A DNA stretch of 64,000 nt from Amycolatopsis sp. CA-230715 (GTDB lineage: Bacteria; Actinomycetota; Actinomycetes; Mycobacteriales; Pseudonocardiaceae). The notes under the pieces were generated by a model. That model was not told the origin of the DNA. It saw only the letters and a program-made list of their open reading frames with translations, and did no database searches. Every line of letters starts with the position of its first letter. Within the stretch, counting starts at the first letter, position 1. Positions 16,747-25,363 of this stretch are shown here, piece by piece. Position numbers and translations under genes: made by a program. The stretch covers positions 4,959,501 to 5,023,500 of the forward strand of contig NZ_CP059997.1 in NCBI RefSeq assembly GCF_018736145.1, in the 5' to 3' direction.

Positions 16747-17742
16747 ATGGCATTGCTCGAAGTGCGTGACCTGAAGGTCGTTTTCCAGCGCCGGGGCGAG
16801 CGCCCGTTCACCGCGGTGGACGGCGTCAGCTTCGACGTCGAGCCCGGCCAGACGGTCGGCTTGGTCGGCGAGTCCGGCTGCGGGAAGTCGGTGACTTCGC
16901 TGGCGATCATGGGCTTGCTGCCCCGGCGCGGCAACAAGGTCACCGGTTCCGTGTCGTTCGAGGGCACGAACCTGATCGGCTTGTCCGACAAGGAAATGCG
17001 GGATCGCCGCGGCCGCGATCTCGGCATGGTGTTCCAGGACCCGTTGTCCTCGCTCAACCCGGTCATCCCGATCGGGCTGCAGATCACCGAGGTGCTCGAA
17101 CGCCACCGCGGGATGCCGCGCAAGCAGGCGCGCGTGGAGGCGGAGGAACTGCTCGGCAAGGTCGGCATCCCCGACCCGAACCGGCGGCTTTCCGAGTACC
17201 CGCACCAGCTTTCCGGCGGGATGCGCCAGCGCGCGCTGATCGCGATCGCGCTGGCGTGCCGTCCGCGGCTGCTCATCGCCGACGAGCCGACGACCGCGCT
17301 CGACGTGACGATCCAGGCGCAGATCCTCGCGCTGCTCGCGGAACTGGTGCGCGACACCGAAACCGCGCTCGTGATGATCACGCACGACCTCGGCGTGGTG
17401 GCCGGGCTGTGCGACGAGGTGAACGTGCTCTACGGCGGCCGGATCGTGGAACGCGCCGAGCGGCACGAGCTGTTCGCCCGGCCGCGGCACCCGTACACGC
17501 ACGGGCTGCTCGGCTCGATCCCGCGGCTGGACTCGGAGCGCGGCGAGAAACTGCTGCCGATCAAGGGGTCGGTGGCCGACAACATCCCGTGGGACGGCGG
17601 GTGCGCGTTCGCGCCGCGCTGCCCCAACGCGCTGGACGTGTGCCGGAGTTCGTCGCCGGACCTGGAAGGTGACGACGGCAGGCTGCTGCGCTGCCACAAC
17701 CCGGTGACGCCCGCGATGGCGGCGGGGGAGGGAACCCGATGA
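16747..17742 (+). CDS. ABC transporter ATP-binding protein, DppD/OppD type
   Basis: 331 aa. Walker A GESGCGKS, signature LSGGMRQR, Walker B LLIADEPTTALD, H-loop MITHD. The C-terminal oligopeptide-transporter extension has CAFAPRCPNALDVC. ATG 16747 follows the permease stop by 6 bp; its own stop overlaps the next ATG (ATGA). Confidence 0.95.
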   Translation: MALLEVRDLKVVFQRRGERPFTAVDGVSFDVEPGQTVGLVGESGCGKSVTSLAIMGLLPRRGNKVTGSVSFEGTNLIGLSDKEMRDRRGRDLGMVFQDPLSSLNPVIPIGLQITEVLERHRGMPRKQARVEAEELLGKVGIPDPNRRLSEYPHQLSGGMRQRALIAIALACRPRLLIADEPTTALDVTIQAQILALLAELVRDTETALVMITHDLGVVAGLCDEVNVLYGGRIVERAERHELFARPRHPYTHGLLGSIPRLDSERGEKLLPIKGSVADNIPWDGGCAFAPRCPNALDVCRSSSPDLEGDDGRLLRCHNPVTPAMAAGEGTR

Positions 17743-18872
17743 CCAGCACGACCGAAGCGACGCCGGGCGACACGCTGCTGGCCGTTGACGACCTGAAGGT
17801 GCACTTCCCGATCAAGCGCGGGGTGCTGATCGACCGGACGGTCGGGCACGTGTTCGCCGTGGACGGCGTCGATCTCGAAATCCGCCGCGGCGAGACCTAC
17901 GGGCTCGTCGGGGAGTCCGGGTGCGGCAAGACCACGCTCGGCAGGGCGATCCTGAAGCTCACCGAGCCGACCAGCGGGTCGGTGGTGTTCGACGGCACCG
18001 ATATCGCGGGCCTCAAGGGCGAGGACCTTCGCCGCCGTCGCCGCCGGATGCAGATGATCTTCCAGGACCCACTGTCCAGTTTGGACCCGCGCCAGTCCGT
18101 CGAGTCCATTTTGGTCGAAGGCATGCGGGCGCACGGGCTGGACAAGGACAAGGAGAGCACGCGCGAACGGTTGCGCGAGCTGCTGTCCGCGGTCGGGCTG
18201 CCGGAATCCTCGCTGCGGAAGTACCCGCACGAGTTCTCCGGCGGCCAGCGCCAGCGCATCGGCATCGCGCGGGCGCTGGCCGTCGAACCGGACCTGATCG
18301 TCGCCGACGAACCGGTGTCCGCGCTCGACGTGTCCGTGCAGGCGCAGGTGATCAACCTGCTGGAGGAGTTGCAGGACCGGCTCGGGCTGACCTACCTGGT
18401 GATCGCGCACGACCTCGCGGTGGTCCGGCACATCTCGGACCGGATCGGCGTGATGTACCTGGGTTCGATGGTCGAGGAGACCGATTCGGAGACCCTGTAC
18501 CAGAACCCGCTGCACCCGTACACGCGTGCGCTGCTGTCGGCGATCCCGGTACCGGACCCGGTGGTCGAGGACGACCGCGAGCAGATCCTGCTCGCCGGTG
18601 ACCTGCCCTCGCCCGCCGCGCCGCCGAGCGGCTGCCGGTTCCACACCCGGTGCCCGTGGCGGCAGGAAACCCGGTGCGACACCGAACGCCCGGTGCTGCG
18701 CGAAATCGGCGACGGCCACCGCGTCGCGTGCCACTTCGCGGAGAAGATTCGGGACGGCGAGATCACCGCGCACGAGGTCACCGCGGAGCTGATCGAGATC
18801 GAGGACACCCTCAACCCGGACGTCAACCCCGGCCACGCCGCCTCCGTCACGGAAAAAATGTTCGAGGGTTAG
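17739..18872 (+). CDS. ABC transporter ATP-binding protein, DppF/OppF type
   Basis: 377 aa. Walker A GESGCGKTT, signature FSGGQRQR, Walker B LIVADEPVSALD, H-loop VIAHD. The cysteine-bearing C-terminal extension (FHTRCPW) is present, plus a tail of about 50 residues beyond the usual end. Last gene of the importer operon. The terminator-like palindrome that followed it has been split by the IS481-type insertion. Confidence 0.95.
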   Translation: MTSTTEATPGDTLLAVDDLKVHFPIKRGVLIDRTVGHVFAVDGVDLEIRRGETYGLVGESGCGKTTLGRAILKLTEPTSGSVVFDGTDIAGLKGEDLRRRRRRMQMIFQDPLSSLDPRQSVESILVEGMRAHGLDKDKESTRERLRELLSAVGLPESSLRKYPHEFSGGQRQRIGIARALAVEPDLIVADEPVSALDVSVQAQVINLLEELQDRLGLTYLVIAHDLAVVRHISDRIGVMYLGSMVEETDSETLYQNPLHPYTRALLSAIPVPDPVVEDDREQILLAGDLPSPAAPPSGCRFHTRCPWRQETRCDTERPVLREIGDGHRVACHFAEKIRDGEITAHEVTAELIEIEDTLNPDVNPGHAASVTEKMFEG

Positions 18873-18887
18873 CTTCCCCCTCTGAAG

Positions 18888-18912
18888 GCCACCTTGACGG
18901 CACTGAATGCCG
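18888..18912. repeat. Left half of a palindrome disrupted by the IS, including the 15-bp target copy
   Basis: GCCACCTTGACGGCA (18888-18902) would pair with TGCCGTCAAGGTGGC (20272-20286) if the element were removed, giving a 15-bp stem with loop CTGAA. The last 15 bases, CGGCACTGAATGCCG (18898-18912), are repeated at 20262-20276 as the target-site duplication. Confidence 0.85.
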
Positions 18913-20261
18913 TGTCGTGTCTCGGTAGTTCTGCCGCAGGTTTGTCTCGGTTGTTGTGACACAGGTTAGGCGGCTGGGGTGAGTTGGCCTTGGTAGGTCT
19001 TGGTGTGGTCGAGGTGGATGTGGCCGATCGGGTCGCCGTCGCTGGTGTAGGCGGTGGCCCGGTCGCTGTCACGGATGATGGTGATGGTGTGTCCGGCGTG
19101 GGCGGTGCCGATCCGTAGCCGGGCGTGTTTGCCGAGGTTGACCGTGCCGGTGGTGCTGACTTTGAGGCGGTGCACGGTGGCGTCGTCCTGGACGGGCAGG
19201 TGCTGGGGTCCGCCGTGGCTGTCGCTGGTGGTCCAGGCATGGGTGGGGGTTTGCCGGCCAAGGGCGCTGTGGCGGCGGTGGTTGTAGTGCTCGCGGTAGA
19301 CCTCGAGCAGGGTGCGGAGTTCGGTCAGGGTCGCGGGTTGGATGGGTTGGTGATCCAGCCAGCGTTTGAAGGTCTGGTGGTGGCGTTCGACCTTGCCGCA
19401 GGTCTGCGGGTGGTAGGGGCTGGAATGGATCAGCCTGCAGCCGTGGCCGGTGACGGTGCGGGCGAACGCCGATGGCCCGGCGTTGGGGTGGCGGCCGCGT
19501 GAGGTGAACGCGGATCCGTTGTCGGACAACACGATCGCGGGCGCACCATGGTCGGTGATGGCCGCGGTGATCGCGGTGATCGCGGCACGGGAGGTTTCGG
19601 CCTCGGCGGCGTGATTGGCCACCAGCATGCGCGTGCAGTCGTCGAGGACCTCGAACACCACCACCGTGGCCCCGCCGGCGAGGATGACCTCGGTGGCGTC
19701 GATCTGGTAGCAGTCCCGCGGCCGGGCATAGCTGAACCGACGGTAGGAGGACCGGGGCCGCTTACGGGGGTTGGACTCGGCCAGCCCGTGCCGGGACAGG
19801 ATCCGGTTGATCGTGGCCCGCGACGGGACAGGCCAGCCCCGTCCGGCCCAGTCCCGCTCGGCGGCCAACTCCAGAAGCCGATCGCGGATCGGGTCCGCCC
19901 CGTTGTCCGGTTTCAGCTCCTTCCGCAGCCGCAGCACGACAGCCACGACCGGCTCCGCCGTAGCATGCCGCACGGTCTTGGGCCGGGTCGACCGCCGCCG
20001 CCACTGCCCCTCGGCCTGGATCCGGGCACGGTGCCGATAGAACGTCCGCCTATCGACACCATGCTCCCGGCACCACGCCGACACGTTCTCAACCGGCACT
20101 TCAGCCGTCAGCATCGCGTCCACGAATCGCATGATCGTCCCATTCCGCGTCATGGCCCTCACCACAACGCCGGTCAGGCGGCAGATCATGCAACATCACC
20201 CGACCCGGGTGTGTCACATGCTGCGATACACAAACTGTGTCAAAACAGCTGATACTGAACA
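18913..20261 (-). mobile_element. IS481-type insertion sequence, 1349 bp, apparently intact
   Basis: The ends are imperfect inverted repeats starting with TGT. The left TGTCGTGTCTCGGTAGTTCT and the right (read inward) TGTTCAGTATCAGCTGTTTT share TGT...GT.TC.G..GTT.TG.C.CAG. The 15-bp direct repeat CGGCACTGAATGCCG flanks it at 18898-18912 and 20262-20276. One transposase gene fills the element. It interrupts the hairpin downstream of the ABC importer operon. Confidence 0.9.
18966..20153 (-). CDS. IS481-family transposase (DDE integrase core)
   Basis: 395 aa from ATG 20153 (GGTGAGG upstream; a start at 20189 is also open). N-terminal HTH (VSAWCREHGVDRRTFYRHRAR), rve core with the DDE acids in QIDATE, LSDNGSAF and CGKVERHHQ, then KRWLDHQP. 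A C-terminal extension of about 80 residues (HRLKVSTTGTVNLGK...) follows, common in actinobacterial members. Codon use is GC-rich but repetitive relative to the flanks. Full length with all catalytic residues, so probably active. Confidence 0.93.
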   Translation of the reverse strand: MTRNGTIMRFVDAMLTAEVPVENVSAWCREHGVDRRTFYRHRARIQAEGQWRRRSTRPKTVRHATAEPVVAVVLRLRKELKPDNGADPIRDRLLELAAERDWAGRGWPVPSRATINRILSRHGLAESNPRKRPRSSYRRFSYARPRDCYQIDATEVILAGGATVVVFEVLDDCTRMLVANHAAEAETSRAAITAITAAITDHGAPAIVLSDNGSAFTSRGRHPNAGPSAFARTVTGHGCRLIHSSPYHPQTCGKVERHHQTFKRWLDHQPIQPATLTELRTLLEVYREHYNHRRHSALGRQTPTHAWTTSDSHGGPQHLPVQDDATVHRLKVSTTGTVNLGKHARLRIGTAHAGHTITIIRDSDRATAYTSDGDPIGHIHLDHTKTYQGQLTPAA

Positions 20262-20296
20262 CGGCACTGAATGCCGTCAAGGTGGCTTCACGGCAT
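20262..20296. repeat. Right target copy and right half of the interrupted palindrome
   Basis: CGGCACTGAATGCCG (20262-20276) is the second target copy, followed by TCAAGGTGGCTTCACGGCAT. A similar sequence in the opposite orientation is at 42464-42498, so the pre-insertion site was a member of an intergenic repeat family. Confidence 0.85.
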
Positions 20297-20332
20297 TCCG
20301 GGATCCCCGCGAGGAGGGGGAGCCGAGTGCGG

Positions 20333-20351
20333 TTAGCGGGCTAAACGTCGT
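20333..20351 (-). repeat. GACGTTTAGC stop-proximal hairpin repeat (copy 3)
   Basis: On the minus strand ACGACGTTTAGCCCGCTAA begins 3 nt after the MFS stop codon at 20355-20357. Confidence 0.7.
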
Positions 20352-20354
20352 CGG

Positions 20355-21539
20355 TCAGAGCACGGTGATGGCGGCGATGGCGGGGCCGAAAGCGCCGCCG
20401 AGCTGGTAGCACAGGTTGAACAGGCCGAGTGCCGTCGCCCGGAGCCCCGGCGGTGCGCTGTCGGCGGCGGGGAGCCCGAGCGTGGCCTGCGCCGCCGAGG
20501 CCGCGCACACCGCGAGCCCGAGCGCGACCGGAATCAGCCAAGGCACCGGTGAGGCGAGCAGTGCGAGCGCCACCGCGGCGATCCCGCCCAGCGCCGAGAC
20601 CAAGACGCCCCGGGAGAGCCGCGAAGACAGCGCGGCGAGCGCGGCGCCCATCGCGGCCCCGCACAGCAGGGCCACCAGCTGCGCCACGCCGATCGTGGCC
20701 GTGGCCCATCCCGCGCGTCCGAGCAGCGCGGGTACCGCGTAGAGCATGCCGAAGTACGAGGTCGCGACGAGCAGCGCCAGCGCGCCGGAGCGGGAGAACA
20801 CCGGCTGCCGCAGCACCGCCAGCGGCAGGAACCCGTCCGGCCTCGCCCGCACGTGCGCGATCACCAGCGCGCCGGTGAGCACCGCACCCACCGCGGCGGG
20901 CAGGGGGTAGCGCGGCACGAGCACCAGCGCCGAGGTCAACGCGGCCAATGCGAGCGCGCCGCGCAGGTCGAAACCGCTGTCGTGGACCTCGGAATCGGGA
21001 AGCCGCCGCACCACCACCGGCAACGCCAGCAGGCTCACCGCCGACAGCGCGAGCGCGACGCGCCACGTCGTCAGGTCCGTGACGAGCGATCCGAGCAGCG
21101 CGCCCGTGGCGCCGAGCATGCTGAAAGCCGAGGTGAGCACGCCCATCTGGCCCGGCGAGCCGACGAGGCTCATCGCGATCGTGACGAATCCCGCGCCGCC
21201 CGCCGCCTGCAGCGCGCGCCCGGCCAGCGCGACCGGCAACGTCGGCGCGACGAGCACCAGTGCCACGCCCGCGGCCGCGAGGAAGGCGCTGACCAGCACC
21301 CCGGTGCGGGCGCCGCGACCGCGCACGAGCCCGGCGATCATCGGCGTGCCCAGTGCGACGGCCCAGCCGAACACCGGTCCCACCCACGCCGCCGCGTCGC
21401 GCGTGACGCCGAGGTCCGCCGCTATCTCGGGCAAAACGAGCGTGGGACCGGTCGTGGCCAGCGCCAGCGGCGTCGCCAGCAGGACCAGCCATCCCATCGC
21501 CACGCCGCCCCGGCGTGGCATGACTTTCGTCGCGGTCAT
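20355..21539 (-). CDS. MFS transporter (drug-efflux type)
   Basis: 394 aa with about twelve hydrophobic segments, and motif A-like GRGARTGVL after helix 2. The size and sequence fit DHA1-type proton-coupled efflux carriers. GAGGGAGG precedes ATG 21539. Divergent from an FMN-reductase/TetR operon across a 100-bp region containing a large inverted repeat, which suggests joint TetR control. Confidence 0.85.
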   Translation of the reverse strand: MTATKVMPRRGGVAMGWLVLLATPLALATTGPTLVLPEIAADLGVTRDAAAWVGPVFGWAVALGTPMIAGLVRGRGARTGVLVSAFLAAAGVALVLVAPTLPVALAGRALQAAGGAGFVTIAMSLVGSPGQMGVLTSAFSMLGATGALLGSLVTDLTTWRVALALSAVSLLALPVVVRRLPDSEVHDSGFDLRGALALAALTSALVLVPRYPLPAAVGAVLTGALVIAHVRARPDGFLPLAVLRQPVFSRSGALALLVATSYFGMLYAVPALLGRAGWATATIGVAQLVALLCGAAMGAALAALSSRLSRGVLVSALGGIAAVALALLASPVPWLIPVALGLAVCAASAAQATLGLPAADSAPPGLRATALGLFNLCYQLGGAFGPAIAAITVL

Positions 21540-21555
21540 CCGGCCCTCCCTCGAA

Positions 21556-21620
21556 GTAAACTAGTCAGTGCAATAACAACACTACACGGTATAGACTAGT
21601 TACTGCACTGACTGGTTTAC
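21556..21620. promoter_or_regulatory. Inverted-repeat operator between MFS and FMN reductase/TetR genes
   Basis: GTAAACTAGTCAGTGCA (21556-21572) and TGCACTGACTGGTTTAC (21604-21620) are inverted copies differing at one base, 31 nt apart, with another ACTAGTTACTG part-copy between them. The region is AT-rich against its surroundings and contains both start-proximal promoters. The TetR encoded at 22236 is the likely ligand-responsive binder. Confidence 0.65.
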
Positions 21621-21640
21621 ATTGCTGAACTGGAGGAACC

Positions 21641-22231
21641 GTGTACGAACGACGTGTCCTGGCGCTGTCCGGCAGCCTGCGGACGGGCTCGCACAACGCC
21701 GCGCTGCTGCGCGCCGCCGGAAAGCTCGCGCCGCCCGGCGTCTCCGTCGCGCCGTGGGACGGCCTGGCCGACGTGCCGATGTACCACGCCGATCTGGACA
21801 CCGCCGCCCCGCCGGAACCGGTGCGGGCCCTGCGCCGCGAGATCGCCGCCGCGGACGCGCTGCTGCTGGCGACACCGGAGTACAACGCGTCCGTGCCCGC
21901 GGTGCTGAAGAACGCGATCGACTGGGCGAGCACCGCGGCCGACGCGTCCCGTCTCGCCGGGAAACCGGTCGCGATCCTCGGCGCGTCACCCGGTGCGCTC
22001 GGGACGGCGCGAGCGCAGCTCGCGCTCCGCCAGATCCTCGCCGCGGTCGGCGCCGAGGTCGTGGCCAAGCCCGAGGTCGTTGTCTTCCACGCGCACGAAC
22101 GGTTCGACGAACGGGGCGAGCTGGCGGACGAGCTGACCGCGTCGCTGCTCTCCGGGCTGCTGACGGCACTCGGTGACCGGATCGCCCCTAAACTGCGGCA
22201 CGACATCCTCGAAACCGCGGACCGGGAGTGA
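21641..22231 (+). CDS. NADPH-dependent FMN reductase family protein
   Basis: 196 aa from GTG 21641 (GGAGGAACC upstream). Flavodoxin-like fold with the FMN phosphate loop GSLRTGSHN and the TPEYNASVPAVLKNAIDW motif of azoreductase/chromate-reductase-like enzymes. It reduces FMN or quinones with NAD(P)H. Four bases separate it from the TetR gene, so a redox-active compound is the likely inducer and substrate. Confidence 0.9.
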   Translation: MYERRVLALSGSLRTGSHNAALLRAAGKLAPPGVSVAPWDGLADVPMYHADLDTAAPPEPVRALRREIAAADALLLATPEYNASVPAVLKNAIDWASTAADASRLAGKPVAILGASPGALGTARAQLALRQILAAVGAEVVAKPEVVVFHAHERFDERGELADELTASLLSGLLTALGDRIAPKLRHDILETADRE

Positions 22232-22235
22232 GCAC

Positions 22236-22898
22236 ATGGACGGGGCCGGAACGGCCGCTCCCCGGCGCGGCAACGGTCAGCCGGAAAAGCGGCGCGCGAT
22301 CACCGCGGCGGCCCGCGTGGTGTTCGGGCGCGAGGGCTACGCGCGCGCGACGGTCGACGCGATCGCGGCCGAAGCGGGCGTGTCGAAGAGGACGATCTAC
22401 AACCACTTCACCGACAAGGACGAGCTGTTCCGGCTGGTCACCCTCGAAGGCGCGGACGAGGTCACCGACACCATCCACGTGCTCATGGAGCGCCATCTGC
22501 GGAAGATCCTCGATCTCGAAGAGGATCTCGTCGCCTTCGGGGTGGACCGGGCGCGGGCGATCTTCGACTTCCCCGACCACTACGCGCTCGTGCGCGTCCT
22601 GCAGGCCGAGGTGACCCGCCTGCCCGCCGCGACGCTGGAAACGTGGCGGCAGGCCGGTCCGGCGACCGCGCACCTGCGGCTGGCGCCGTACCTGCGCGCC
22701 ATCGCCGACCGCGGTCTGCTCGCGATCGCCGACGCCGACCAGGCGGCCAACCACTTCAACCTGCTCACCATCACCGACGTGCTGCAGCGCAGCTTCTACG
22801 GCGCGATTCCGCTCAGTGAAGCGGAGATCGAGACGGTCATCGGCCAGGGGGTCACCGCTTTCCTGCGCATCTACGGCGCCGCGGAAGCGGATGCCTGA
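22236..22898 (+). CDS. TetR/AcrR-family regulator
   Basis: 220 aa from ATG 22236. HTH at about 20-66 (ATVDAIAAEAGVSKRTIYNHF), then a ligand-binding domain resembling the AefR-like C-terminal type. Co-transcribed with the FMN reductase and divergent from an MFS pump, the classic layout for a repressor of efflux or detoxification genes. Confidence 0.9.
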   Translation: MDGAGTAAPRRGNGQPEKRRAITAAARVVFGREGYARATVDAIAAEAGVSKRTIYNHFTDKDELFRLVTLEGADEVTDTIHVLMERHLRKILDLEEDLVAFGVDRARAIFDFPDHYALVRVLQAEVTRLPAATLETWRQAGPATAHLRLAPYLRAIADRGLLAIADADQAANHFNLLTITDVLQRSFYGAIPLSEAEIETVIGQGVTAFLRIYGAAEADA

Positions 22899-22957
22899 GC
22901 GAGCACGATCGGCCCTTCGGCAGGCGCGAACGGGGCCAGAACTGGCAAAATCCAGTC

Positions 22958-23599
22958 ATGCTGGTCACCGTGCTCGGCGCGTCGGGGCGCACCGGAAGTC
23001 ATGTCGTCCGCCTGTTGCGCGGTCACGGGCACACCGTGAAGGCGGGACTGCGCAGCAGGCAGCGCGGCCAGCACGCGGCGGCGCTCGGCGCCGAGCCCGT
23101 GCTCGCCGATCTCACCACCGATCCGGCCGGGCTGGTGGAGGTGTTCCTCGGTTCGGACGCGGTGATCAACACCGCGGGCGCGGCCGATCCCGACCCGTCG
23201 GCGGTCGCTATGGTCGACCGCGACGGCGCGATCGCCGCGATCGGGGCGGCCGAGCACGCCGGCGTCGCCCGGTTCGTGCAGCTGTCCGCGCAGTTCGCCG
23301 ACTCCCCCGACCAGGGTGATCGGCTGGTGCGGTCGTTCCTGCTGGCGAAGCAGGTCTCGGACAGCGCGCTGCGGCGGTCGAGCCTGATCTGGACGCTGGT
23401 GCGGCCGGGCAACCTGACCGACGATCCGCCGACTGGGCGGGTGAAGGTGGCCGGGCACCTCGAACCGGGCCGGATTTCCCGCGCCGACGTGGCGGCCGTG
23501 CTGGTCGCCGCGCTGGACGAGCCCTTCACCGAAAACCGCGGCTTCGACGTCATCGCCGGGGACACCCCGGTCACGGCCGCGCTTGCCGCATTCTCCTGA
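22958..23599 (+). CDS. NAD(P)-binding NmrA/atypical SDR protein
   Basis: 213 aa. Rossmann motif GASGRTGSHV is at the N-terminus; DLTTD and NTAGAADPDP follow in the positions usual for NAD(P)H-binding atypical SDRs (YwnB/YhfK-like). No YxxxK dyad is evident, so it may be a sensor or a non-classical reductase. Spaced 59 bp after the TetR gene. Confidence 0.8.
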   Translation: MLVTVLGASGRTGSHVVRLLRGHGHTVKAGLRSRQRGQHAAALGAEPVLADLTTDPAGLVEVFLGSDAVINTAGAADPDPSAVAMVDRDGAIAAIGAAEHAGVARFVQLSAQFADSPDQGDRLVRSFLLAKQVSDSALRRSSLIWTLVRPGNLTDDPPTGRVKVAGHLEPGRISRADVAAVLVAALDEPFTENRGFDVIAGDTPVTAALAAFS

Positions 23600-23668
23600 T
23601 CGCCCCATTTTCCTGCGCTACCCTGCGGAAGACCACAGGTCCGAGTCCAATTCGGACATAAGGGGACA

Positions 23669-24346
23669 ATGGCGCATGAGGGGACGAAAGTGCACATCGA
23701 TCAGATCCTGGAGTCGATCCCGCCGGTAGCGGTGTATCTGCTCGTCGGTCTCGTGATCGGGATCGAAAGCCTCGGAATCCCGCTCCCCGGCGAGATCGTG
23801 CTGGTCGGCTCGGCGCTGCTGGCGTCGCAGCACGCGCACATGAATCCGCTTTGGATCGGCGTCGCGGCCACTTCGGGCGCGATCATCGGGGACAGCATCG
23901 GCTACACCATCGGCCGCAAATGGGGCACGAAGCTGTTCGCCTGGGCCGGGCGGAAATGGCCGAAGCACTTCGGTCCGAAACACATCGCGAAAGCAGAGCA
24001 GGTGTTCCAGAAACGTGGTGTGTGGGCCGTGTTCTTCGGCCGGTTCATCGCGTTCCTCCGCGTGCTTTCCGGCCCGCTCGCCGGTTCGCTCGGCATGCAC
24101 TACCCGCGGTTCCTCGCCGCGAACGCGCTCGGCGGGATCGTCTGGGCGGGCGGCACCACAGCCGCGGTGTACTACCTCGGCGTGGTGGCCGAGAAATGGC
24201 TTTCGCGGTTCTCCTACATCGGCCTCGGCGCGGCTGTCGTGATCGGCGTCGTGGTCGGGATCATCGTGAAGAAGCGCATGACCAAGCACGACGACGAGGA
24301 GGACGAGCCCGCGCGCGAGGACTCGTCTCAGTCCGTCACGCGCTGA
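23669..24346 (+). CDS. DedA-family membrane protein
   Basis: 225 aa from ATG 23669; a GTG at 23690 also has its own AGGGG 6 nt upstream, so two starts 7 codons apart are possible. The DedA core shows GIPLPGEIVL, the FFGRFIAFLRVLSGPLAG motif with conserved arginines, and four to five hydrophobic segments, ending in an acidic cytoplasmic tail. Family members are polyprenyl-phosphate or phospholipid translocases needed for envelope homeostasis. It overlaps the convergent EamA gene by 19 bp. Confidence 0.9.
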   Translation: MAHEGTKVHIDQILESIPPVAVYLLVGLVIGIESLGIPLPGEIVLVGSALLASQHAHMNPLWIGVAATSGAIIGDSIGYTIGRKWGTKLFAWAGRKWPKHFGPKHIAKAEQVFQKRGVWAVFFGRFIAFLRVLSGPLAGSLGMHYPRFLAANALGGIVWAGGTTAAVYYLGVVAEKWLSRFSYIGLGAAVVIGVVVGIIVKKRMTKHDDEEDEPAREDSSQSVTR

Positions 24347-25260
24347 GCCGTCGCCGGTTCCGGGAGCGGGTCGAGCGCTTCCGGAACCGGTGCGGTCCGC
24401 TTGCGCAGCGAGCCGAGCAGCACGCCCGCGATGACCACCACCGCGGCGCCGATCTCGATCGCGTTGTGCCGCTCGCCGAGCACCAGGAACGCGACCGACA
24501 TCCCGACCACCGGCACCAGCAGCGAGAACGGCGCCACGACCCCGGCGGGGTGGCGGCCCATCAGCGTCGTCCAGATCCCGGACCCGACGATCGTGCCGAA
24601 CACCACGACGTAGCTCAGCCCCGCGATGGCGATCAAGCCGGTGTGCGAGGTGACCGTCGTCAGCGAGGTCCACGCCGCCGACGGGCCCTCGGTCGCCATG
24701 GACAGCGCGAACAGCGGCAGTGGCGGCACGACCGACATCCACAGCGTCAGGTGCAGCGGGTTGTCCGGCTGTGCCTTCCGCGTGCTGAGGTTCCCGAACG
24801 CCCAGCTCAGCGCGCCGAGCAGGGTCAGGATCACCGGCAGCAGCGCGGCGTGCTCGGCCTGCTGCCACGCGATCGCCGACATCCCGGCCACCGCGAGCAG
24901 GATCCCGGCCCACTGCCTGCCGGTCACCTTTTCCCGCAGTACCACCGCGCCCAGCAGGACCGTGAACGGCGCCGACGCCTGCAGCACGAGCGAAGACAGC
25001 CCGGTGGGCATGCCCTTGTCGAGCGCGACGAAGAGGAACGCGAACTGCAGCGTGCCGAAGCCGAGCCCGTAGCCGATCAGGTAGCGCGGCTTCACGCGCG
25101 GCCACGGCACGAACAGCACGGTCGGGATGGCGATCACCAGGAACCGCAGCCCGGCCGCGAACAACGGCGGGAAGTGCCCGAGCGTGGCGTGGATGGCCAG
25201 GAAGTTGCAGCCCCACAGGACGGCGACGAACAGCGCGAGCAGGCGGTCACGGATCGGCAT
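24328..25260 (-). CDS. EamA/DMT-family transporter
   Basis: 310 aa with ten hydrophobic segments in two EamA repeats (WGCNFLAI near the N-terminus; repeat 2 from about residue 150). RhaT/YddG-type metabolite exporters have this layout. Divergent by 103 bp from a LysR gene, a very common regulatory pairing for amino-acid or metabolite exporters. Confidence 0.88.
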   Translation of the reverse strand: MPIRDRLLALFVAVLWGCNFLAIHATLGHFPPLFAAGLRFLVIAIPTVLFVPWPRVKPRYLIGYGLGFGTLQFAFLFVALDKGMPTGLSSLVLQASAPFTVLLGAVVLREKVTGRQWAGILLAVAGMSAIAWQQAEHAALLPVILTLLGALSWAFGNLSTRKAQPDNPLHLTLWMSVVPPLPLFALSMATEGPSAAWTSLTTVTSHTGLIAIAGLSYVVVFGTIVGSGIWTTLMGRHPAGVVAPFSLLVPVVGMSVAFLVLGERHNAIEIGAAVVVIAGVLLGSLRKRTAPVPEALDPLPEPATAQRVTD

Positions 25261-25363
25261 ACGTCCACTTTGCGGGCGGAGCCCCGGTGAGGACCAGCGA
25301 AAAAATCTGCACCGATCTTGTAGCGCTGCTTCATTGTGCTTCGTGGTTCATTAGAGTGGGCGG

